NCBI GenBank assembly: GCA_900541795.1
Contig: UQLC01000002.1
Location: forward strand, 62,001 to 126,000
Source of the DNA: an uncultured Collinsella sp.
Lineage (GTDB): Bacteria; Actinomycetota; Coriobacteriia; Coriobacteriales; Coriobacteriaceae
Reading direction: 5' to 3'
DNA: 64,000 bases
In this document: positions 58,271 through 64,000 of the stretch, piece after piece
Layout of the letters: every line of letters begins with the position of its first letter
Numbering within the stretch: the stretch's first letter is position 1
Made by a program: the position numbers and the translations under genes
The notes under the pieces: generated by a model
What the model was told of the DNA's origin: nothing
The model's database searches: none
The model's input: only the letters and a program-made list of their open reading frames with translations

Positions 58271-60019
58271 CTACATACGCCCCAATTCGCCCACGATATG
58301 GCCCACGCGGTCCTCGGGCTCCTTGACCTCGACACCGTTGTAGCGGAAGAACCGCGGCGGGTCGTGCATCAGGTCCTCGAGCGGCACCAGCACAAAGTCG
58401 CGCTCGCCAATGAGAGGATGCGGCAGGCGCAGCTTTTTGCCGCCGTGAGTCTCGCCGTCCATCCACAGCAGGTCCAGGTCGATGGTGCGCGGACCGTTGG
58501 CCTTGGCCTTTTTGGAGCGGTCGCGCCCAAGCTCGGCCTCGATCTTCATGAGCTCGTCGAGCAGCACCAGCGGCGCCAGCTCGGTCTTGATCTCGATGAC
58601 GGCGTTGGCAAACGCGTCCTGGCGCGTCTCGTAGGCCGGCTCGCTCTCGTAGATCTTGGAGGAGTTGGACACGCAGGTGAGCGGAATCTCGGCGATCATG
58701 TCGCGCGCGGCGCGGATGTTGTCGCAACGATGCCCCAAGTTGGAGCCCACGGCCACAAACGCACGGCGCGGCTGCGGCTTGGCGACGGCCCAGTAACCGT
58801 TCAGGAACTGCGCAAAACCCGCGGCGTCGTGCACGCGCACGATGTTCGCACCGGCCTGGATGGCGCCCAGGCACACGCCAAACGTGGCGGCATCGCGCGC
58901 GGCGGCCTCGGTCACGCCCGAGACAGCGCCCACAAAACGCTTGCGCGACACGGCGCACATGAGCGGATAGCCCAGTGACGCCATCTTGGCAGTCTCACGC
59001 TGGATGACGATGTCCTCGTTAGCCGACTTACCAAAGCCCGGGCCAGGATCGATGCAGATGCGGTCGCGCGACACGCCGGCATGGATGAGTGTGCGGGCCT
59101 GGTCGGACAGAAAGCCCATGACGCGGCGCATGATGGGCGCCGAATCGGGCAGGGTAAAGCGGCGGAGCTGAGAGGTGGGCACGTAGGCCTCCTCGCGGCG
59201 GGCGCTGCGGCGCATCATGGCGGCCAGGCGGTCATTGGACTCCGATGCGGCCTCGGTGGCCTCGGGCGCGGCCTCGGGCGCGGGCGCGACGGTCTCGGCG
59301 GCAGCAGCCTGCTCGGCGGCCGGCGTCTCCTGCCCCAGCTCGGTTGCAGGCTCGGACGTGGGCTCCGGCTCGCCAAACGGCAGTGAGGGCTGTACCACAC
59401 CGCCCGGAAGCTTGGCCTCAACCTTGGGCTCGCCCAGCAACTTGCCGCGACGGCGACGGGCCGGCTTCTCGGCCTCGCGCGCGGCCTCGGCAGCCGCTTC
59501 GCGTGCCTTCTCGGCAACAAACGCCGCAGCCGAGGTATCGAGCTGCACCGTTGCGTGCGTGCGGGCGGGCGCGGCGACCTCGCCGGCATGCATCACGATG
59601 ACGCCGCAGGTGCTCGTCTTAACAAACTCGACCATCTTGGGATCGGTGAAGCCGGTCACGTCGTTGACGATCGAGGCGCCGCAGCGCACGGCCGCCTTGG
59701 CAACCGCTACATGACGCGTGTCGATCGAGACGATGGCGCCCTCCTTGGCCAGCGCGCGCACCACGGGCAGCACGCGGCGCGCTTCCTCATCGGGGTTGAC
59801 CGGGGTAAAACCAGGGCGCGTGGACTCGCCGCCCACGTCGATGATGTCGGCGCCGGCGTCGAGCATCGCCAGGCCGTACTCGATGGCGGCATCGGGGTCG
59901 AAGTGCTCTCCGCCATCGCTGAACGAATCGGGCGTCACGTTGAGGACGCCCATGATGCGCGGACGGTCAAAGCTGAGCTCGTACTTTCCGCACCGCCATG
60001 TCTTGCTGTCGTTCGCCAT
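58271..60019 (-). CDS. Dihydropteroate synthase / HPPK fusion with long internal insertion
   Basis: The 582-residue protein joins DHPS (FolP, 1-412) and HPPK (FolK, about 415-582) for two consecutive steps of folate synthesis. DHPS motifs: MGVLNVTPDSFSDGG, DVGGESTRPG, VSIDTRH, DPGPGFGK, AVSRKRFVGAVSG, RVHD. HPPK motifs: AFVAVGSNLG, NGPRTIDLDLLW and LPHPLIGERDFVL. The DHPS barrel is interrupted by about 130 extra residues (about 150-292), rich in Ala, Glu and Pro, between the MH loop and the helix before DPGPGFGK. ATG 60019 has AGGAGG at 6-nt spacing; the longer frame would start upstream of it. Confidence 0.9.
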   Translation of the reverse strand: MANDSKTWRCGKYELSFDRPRIMGVLNVTPDSFSDGGEHFDPDAAIEYGLAMLDAGADIIDVGGESTRPGFTPVNPDEEARRVLPVVRALAKEGAIVSIDTRHVAVAKAAVRCGASIVNDVTGFTDPKMVEFVKTSTCGVIVMHAGEVAAPARTHATVQLDTSAAAFVAEKAREAAAEAAREAEKPARRRRGKLLGEPKVEAKLPGGVVQPSLPFGEPEPTSEPATELGQETPAAEQAAAAETVAPAPEAAPEATEAASESNDRLAAMMRRSARREEAYVPTSQLRRFTLPDSAPIMRRVMGFLSDQARTLIHAGVSRDRICIDPGPGFGKSANEDIVIQRETAKMASLGYPLMCAVSRKRFVGAVSGVTEAAARDAATFGVCLGAIQAGANIVRVHDAAGFAQFLNGYWAVAKPQPRRAFVAVGSNLGHRCDNIRAARDMIAEIPLTCVSNSSKIYESEPAYETRQDAFANAVIEIKTELAPLVLLDELMKIEAELGRDRSKKAKANGPRTIDLDLLWMDGETHGGKKLRLPHPLIGERDFVLVPLEDLMHDPPRFFRYNGVEVKEPEDRVGHIVGELGRM

Positions 60020-60114
60020 GAACATCCTCCTAAAATGCCCACGCCGCCGAGCTTGGGGAGCTGGCGGCGGGGTCGCTTTGCACTCAGTCTTTCTATTGTA
60101 TCCGCGCGCGCGGG

Positions 60115-60867
60115 CTAGAACGCAAACGCGGCCGCGATGTCGCAAGAAATCAGCAGGTCGGCATTTGCATCCTGATCGGTGGGAGCAAGGTTGCATATGG
60201 CCAGCGTATCGCCGGTAAAGTATCGCGTAAGGCCTGCCGCCGGATACACCACGAGCGAGGTCCCGCCCACAATGAGGGCATCGGCCGCGGCGATGGCGGC
60301 AACGGCACCGGTCAGCACATGTTCATCGAGCGGCTCTTCGTAGAGCACCACATCGGGCTTGATGCGGCCGCCGCACGCGGGGCACGCAGGCACGCCCGCG
60401 GCATCCTCGTGCTCGCGCGAGCAAATCCACTCGGCGCTATAGACCGTGCTGCACGACTGGCAATTGTTGCGATGGACCGATCCGTGCAGCTCGAACACGC
60501 GCTGTGATTCGGCCATCTGATGCAGGCCGTCGATATTTTGCGTCACCACGGCATCAAGCTTACCGGCGCGCTCCAGCTCGGCCAGCTTGGTGTGGCAGCG
60601 GTTGGGTTTAGCGTTAAGCGCGATCATCTTGGTGCGGTAAAAGTCGAAGAACTCCGCCGGATGCGCCTCGTAAAAGCTATGCGACAGCATGGTCTCGGGC
60701 GGATAGGCAAACTGCTGGTGATACAGGCCGTCCACGCTGCGGAAATCGGGGATGCCACTTGCCGTGGAAACACCAGCGCCGCCAAAGAAGACCACGCGCT
60801 TGTGGGTGTCAAACAGATCCGCCAGCGCGGCGGAGGCCTGCCTGGGGTCCGATATTGCCTGCGCCAT
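60115..60867 (-). CDS. cobB: Sirtuin-type NAD-dependent protein deacylase
   Basis: The 250-residue enzyme removes acyl groups from lysines with NAD+. It has GAGVSTASGIPDFR (30-43), TQNIDGLH, catalytic H128 in ELHGS, and the Zn ligands C136, C139, C162 and C165. The Cys spacing is the class U/III type. It ends 95 bp before the folP-folK start on the same strand. Acyl-lysine targets cannot be told from the sequence. Confidence 0.95.
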   Translation of the reverse strand: MAQAISDPRQASAALADLFDTHKRVVFFGGAGVSTASGIPDFRSVDGLYHQQFAYPPETMLSHSFYEAHPAEFFDFYRTKMIALNAKPNRCHTKLAELERAGKLDAVVTQNIDGLHQMAESQRVFELHGSVHRNNCQSCSTVYSAEWICSREHEDAAGVPACPACGGRIKPDVVLYEEPLDEHVLTGAVAAIAAADALIVGGTSLVVYPAAGLTRYFTGDTLAICNLAPTDQDANADLLISCDIAAAFAF

Positions 60868-61003
60868 ATGAGTCCTCCGTCCTTAGTTAGTCGGGCAGCG
60901 TTGAGCGACGTCCCAGCATGCGGCCTTTAAGTCAGCATGCGCGGATCCCACCCCGCCCCTGTTGCGCTAATCTTAAGCCTGCCAACCCCGTCGAAAGGAC
61001 ACC

Positions 61004-61822
61004 ATGCCTCAGACTTACACCTTTGCCTCGTGGAACGTTAACGGCCTGCGCGCCGTGCTCAAAAAGGACCCGAGCTTTATCCAGATCGCGCAAGAACTCG
61101 ACGTCGATATCCTGGCACTGCAAGAGACCAAGCTGCAAGAAGGCCAGGTTGATATTGACCTGCCCGGTTATCACCAAACCTGGAGCTACGCCGAGCGCAA
61201 GGGCTACTCGGGCACCGCGGTCTTTAGCCGCCAGGAGCCGCTGCGCGTGCTGCACGCCGACGCGCTGCTGCCCTACGCCGGCGAAGGCGAGGCGGCCGTG
61301 CTCGTCGCCCAAGCCGCAACCGAGGGCCGCGTCTGCGCGCTCGAGTTCGACAAATTCTGGTTTGTGGATGTCTACACGCCCAACGCACAAAATGAGCTCG
61401 CGCGCATCGACGTGCGTATGGCCTGGGACGATGCCTACCGCGGCTTTTTGAACGCGCTCGAGCGCGAGACCGGCAAACCCGTCGTAACCTGCGGCGACTT
61501 TAACGTGGCGCATGAGGAGATCGACCTTAAGAACCCCAAGTCCAACCGCGGCAACGCAGGCTTTTCGGACGAGGAACGCGGCAAGTTTACCGAGCTGCTC
61601 AACGCCGGCTTTACCGATACCTGGCGCGCGGCAAACCCCGACGTCGAGGGCGTCTACAGCTGGTGGAGCTATCGCTTTAATGCCCGCAAGAACAACGCCG
61701 GCTGGCGCATCGATTACTTTCTGGTAAGCGATTCGATCGCCGCCAACGTTCGCGACACCGGCATCCGCGGCGACATCTTTGGCAGCGACCACTGCCCCGT
61801 CACCCTCACGCTAGAGCTCTAG
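61004..61822 (+). CDS. exoA: Exodeoxyribonuclease III / AP endonuclease
   Basis: The 272-residue enzyme cuts DNA at abasic sites and trims 3' ends in base-excision repair. It has WNVNGLRA (N11), LQETK (E41), VDVYTPN, GDFNVAHEEIDL and GSDHCPV (catalytic Asp-His). AAAGGA precedes the ATG. Length and motifs fit the ExoA/XthA family. It is transcribed divergently from the sirtuin gene. Confidence 0.95.
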   Translation: MPQTYTFASWNVNGLRAVLKKDPSFIQIAQELDVDILALQETKLQEGQVDIDLPGYHQTWSYAERKGYSGTAVFSRQEPLRVLHADALLPYAGEGEAAVLVAQAATEGRVCALEFDKFWFVDVYTPNAQNELARIDVRMAWDDAYRGFLNALERETGKPVVTCGDFNVAHEEIDLKNPKSNRGNAGFSDEERGKFTELLNAGFTDTWRAANPDVEGVYSWWSYRFNARKNNAGWRIDYFLVSDSIAANVRDTGIRGDIFGSDHCPVTLTLEL

Positions 61823-61886
61823 CCCCAAGTAATTCCTCTAGGGGACAGAGGAAAACAGATCATGTGACCCCTCTCCCCCTATAAGG

Positions 61887-61947
61887 TGCGGTGGAATAGT
61901 TCCTGTTTGGGCAGCAAATAGCCAAAAACGAGAACTATTCCACCGCA
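61887..61947. repeat. 61-bp palindromic element
   Basis: A 16-bp perfect inverted repeat (TGCGGTGGAATAGTTC and its complement) encloses 29 bp. It lies between the exoA gene and the ECF S-component gene. The A-rich interior gives no T-tract, so a terminator role is unsure. Confidence 0.88.
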
Positions 61948-61972
61948 AGTTCGTGAGGGAACGCGAAATGCC

Positions 61973-62686
61973 TTACAGCCCGTATTTCACGACGACACGG
62001 TTAATGCGGCGACACCAGGGCTTGTACAGGGCGGCCAAAAACACGCAGGTCGCAAGGCCGTGCGTAATGTCGAACGGTGCGGCGGTGGCAAGACGCGCCG
62101 TGGCGCCCGCCCACGTGAGCGGTTGAACAAAACCGATGATGTCATACGCGTTGATTACCACGCCGTATAGCAAACCCGAAGCAAAACCGTAGGTCAGTAG
62201 CGCCGGCATGCGCACGGTTCCATCCGCACGGTCGAACGCGCCCGCATGCGCCAGCGCGCCGCCAACATAGCCAACCAGACCCCAGGCATACATCTGCCAC
62301 GGCGTCCACATGCCCTGTCCAAAAAAGAAATTGCTGGTCAGCGCCGCCAGCGCGCCAACTATAAAACCATTACGGCGGCCAAGCGTCGCCCCCGCGATAA
62401 TGGCGATAGCGCTCACCGGTTTAAAGTCGGGAATGGGCCCAAACAGGATGCGCCCCGCCGCCGCCAGCGCCGCCAGCACCAGCGTGGGCATAATCTGGCG
62501 CAAACCCGGACGAGATGCCTCGTAACCCGCAAAGAACAGCGCGAGCACCAGCGCCACCACGACCAGCATGGCAAGTGCCGCCTGCTCAACGCCCGCTAGC
62601 AACGCCGCAGCCATCACCGCTGGCACCGCCAGCAGCAACGGGATCTCCAGTTTTGTAAGCAGGCGCGCGACGCGATAATCCGTCAT
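61973..62686 (-). CDS. ECF transporter S component
   Basis: The 237-residue protein has about six TM segments and an ECF-S-like core: FKPVSAIAIIAGATLGRRNGFIVGALAALTSNFFFGQGMWTPWQM. It would bind a vitamin or other small molecule and pass it to the energy-coupling module encoded just upstream. The ligand cannot be told from sequence. ATG 62686 lies 4 bp after the ATPase stop; the longer frame would overlap the ATPase gene. Confidence 0.85.
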   Translation of the reverse strand: MTDYRVARLLTKLEIPLLLAVPAVMAAALLAGVEQAALAMLVVVALVLALFFAGYEASRPGLRQIMPTLVLAALAAAGRILFGPIPDFKPVSAIAIIAGATLGRRNGFIVGALAALTSNFFFGQGMWTPWQMYAWGLVGYVGGALAHAGAFDRADGTVRMPALLTYGFASGLLYGVVINAYDIIGFVQPLTWAGATARLATAAPFDITHGLATCVFLAALYKPWCRRINRVVVKYGL

Positions 62687-62690
62687 CCCA

Positions 62691-64000
62691 TCACGCCCTA
62701 TAAAACACGTTGTCGGCAAAGAAGTCGGCCGGCGGCTCCATGCAGGCGATCTCACCGTCAAACATCATGGCAATGTCATCGGCAACCTGCTCGGCAAAAT
62801 CCAGATCGTGCGTGGCCATAATGACGGTGCCGCCAGCCTTCGCATGGTCACGCAGGGCGCGGGCGATGATGCGGCGGCTCTCCAGGTCCAAGCCCTTCGT
62901 GGGCTCGTCAAGCAGCAGCAGCTCGGGGCCGATCAGCAGCAGCTTTGCCAGTGCGAGCAGCTGGCGCTGTCCGCCCGAGAGGTCGTAGGGGTGGCGCGTC
63001 TCCAGGCCGTCCAATCCCAGTTGCGCCGCACGCTCCCGCGCCAAGTTCTCGTCATATCCGCAGGTCGAAGCCCATTCTATCAGCTCATCGCGAACCGTCT
63101 CGGCAACCAGCAATGCTTTGGGATTCTGAGGCAGCAGCGCCGCCGAGGCCGCCCCGCGCACCATGCGGCCGCGCTGCAGCTTGGCGGTCTTCGCCAGCAC
63201 CGAAAGCATTGTCGACTTGCCGCAGCCGTTACCGCCCGCAATCGCATGCACCGCGCCAGCCGAAAACGACGCATCGAGCCCGCGCAGCACCCAACCGCCC
63301 GCGCGATCGTAGCGAAACCAGCTCCCTGCCAGGGTGGTAGCCGACCCAGCGTGCATTTTTTGGAGTATTCTGCTTCCATCCGTGCGCGGGAAGGCTTCCG
63401 AGCCGTTCTCGAGCGACGTTTGCGCCACAAATTCAGACGATTTGTCCAATTCCGAACTTTTTTTCGCGCTCGATACGTCCCCGGGCGGCTCCAGAGAGCC
63501 CAAATTGTCCTCACGCCTGCTGAATACTCCTTTATTTGCACATCGGATGGCACCCCACCCCAACATGTCATCGGACAACAGCGATTCTCGGCGTCCCAAA
63601 GAAGCCATATCCGCCACCTCGCGCACGCGACCGTCCTCAATCCGGTACGCACACGTCGCGTATTCGAGCATTGGGCGCGGCTGATGCGTCGCCACAACAA
63701 CCGTGCAGCCCAGCTCGCGATTCACGCGAAACAGCGCATGCAGAAAACTCTTCTCGGCAACGGGGTCGAGCTGAGACGTGGGCTCATCGAGCAGCAGCAC
63801 GCGCGGGCGGAGCGCCAACACGGCGGCCAACGACAGCAGCTGCTTGCGACCACCCGAAAGCGTATCGGTATCGCGGTGGAGCCAATCCTCCAGCCCAAAG
63901 AAATAGCTGGTCTCGGCCACGCGACGACGCATCTCGTCACGCGCTAGCCCCAAGTTTTCCAGGCCAAACGCCATCTCGTGCCACACGGTCTCGCACACAA
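62691..64000 (-). CDS. ECF-type ABC ATPase with two nucleotide-binding domains, partial at 5' end
   Basis: This fragment of about 436 residues has the C-terminal part of one ATPase domain (VWHEMAFGLENLG, TLSGGRKQLLSLAAVLAL, LLLDEPTSQLD, VVATHQ). A linker (about 150-225) follows, then a complete second domain (Walker A GGNGCGKST, LSGGQRQLLALAKLLLI, LLLLDEPTKGLD, MATHD). Each domain provides one EcfA-type engine for the coupled S component. The start is beyond the window edge. Part of the linker is encoded by an inverted-repeat-ended sequence (63362-63540). Confidence 0.9.
   Translation of the reverse strand, partial: VCETVWHEMAFGLENLGLARDEMRRRVAETSYFFGLEDWLHRDTDTLSGGRKQLLSLAAVLALRPRVLLLDEPTSQLDPVAEKSFLHALFRVNRELGCTVVVATHQPRPMLEYATCAYRIEDGRVREVADMASLGRRESLLSDDMLGWGAIRCANKGVFSRREDNLGSLEPPGDVSSAKKSSELDKSSEFVAQTSLENGSEAFPRTDGSRILQKMHAGSATTLAGSWFRYDRAGGWVLRGLDASFSAGAVHAIAGGNGCGKSTMLSVLAKTAKLQRGRMVRGAASAALLPQNPKALLVAETVRDELIEWASTCGYDENLARERAAQLGLDGLETRHPYDLSGGQRQLLALAKLLLIGPELLLLDEPTKGLDLESRRIIARALRDHAKAGGTVIMATHDLDFAEQVADDIAMMFDGEIACMEPPADFFADNVFYRA
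63362..63540. repeat. 179-bp sequence with terminal inverted repeats inside the ECF ATPase gene
   Basis: GGAGTATTC (63362-63370) and GAATACTCC (63532-63540) form 9-bp ends, extended to 12 bp with one mismatch. The segment encodes about 60 residues of the linker between the two ATPase domains (from GVFSRREDNLG to SRILQK) and stays in frame. Confidence 0.6.

Noticed and set aside
62691..63998. Complete ATPase starting at GTG 63998
   Set aside because: The first residues lie in the middle of an ATPase domain, after its Walker A, so the gene continues beyond the window.

Overview
The window is high-GC bacterial chromosome that looks like a gut Coriobacteriia, most likely Collinsella or a close relative. 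This rests on gene content and style, not on a database search: a LuxR-type protein with a multi-TM sensor, NarL-type two-component pairs, an Ech-type [NiFe] hydrogenase, an NRMT-like transporter, an LPXTG surface protein with isopeptide-type repeats, and many short palindromic intergenic repeats. No phage, rRNA, CRISPR array or intact insertion sequence is visible.

Layout. 1-1414: a LuxR-type regulator broken by a 23-bp tandem duplication. 1789-6086: zinc-ribbon, SPFH and lipoprotein genes resembling the B. subtilis YdjG/YdjI membrane-stress genes. 6197-10199: sensor, histidine kinase and response regulator in one operon. 10369-13716: DUF4867, luxS, nucleoside hydrolase and ribokinase. 13903-16119: an OatA-like O-acetyltransferase. 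16635-19766: an Mg2+ module of an NRMT-like transporter and a PRC-barrel/MgtE_N/CBS membrane protein, preceded by a structured leader and a 10-codon upstream ORF. 20079-25862: a degenerate polysaccharide deacetylase, PRC-barrel and YtxH proteins, a free-standing protein resembling the cyanophycin synthetase N-domain, a CNNM/CorC-type protein and a hemolysin III. 26049-28353: a membrane-anchored alpha/beta hydrolase and a DUF362 ferredoxin. 28605-37544: two ABC exporter systems and a divergent kinase/regulator pair.

38153-45094 encodes a 2313-residue wall-anchored adhesin (VWA domain, about 12 Spy0128/FctA-like domains, LPTTG). The same family of about 155-bp nested hairpins flanks it on both sides. 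45574-51272 is a five-gene Ech-type hydrogenase operon in which the two membrane subunits are fused. 51557-54432 has a lone HTH protein and an Old Yellow Enzyme family reductase. A regular array of four 55-bp hairpins (54580-54876) and an initiator tRNA follow. 55240-61822 holds coaX, an AAA/DUF4143 gene bracketed by palindromes, a degenerate BirA-like gene, a folP-folK fusion with a long insertion, a sirtuin and exoA. The window ends inside an ECF vitamin-transporter operon.

The strongest candidates for undescribed biology are the Mg2+-sensor/NRMT operon, the stand-alone CphA-N-like HxxEH protein, the hairpin families around the adhesin and upstream of the reductase, and coding regions interrupted by low-complexity or repeat-derived sequence (FolP-FolK, the ECF ATPase, the adhesin).
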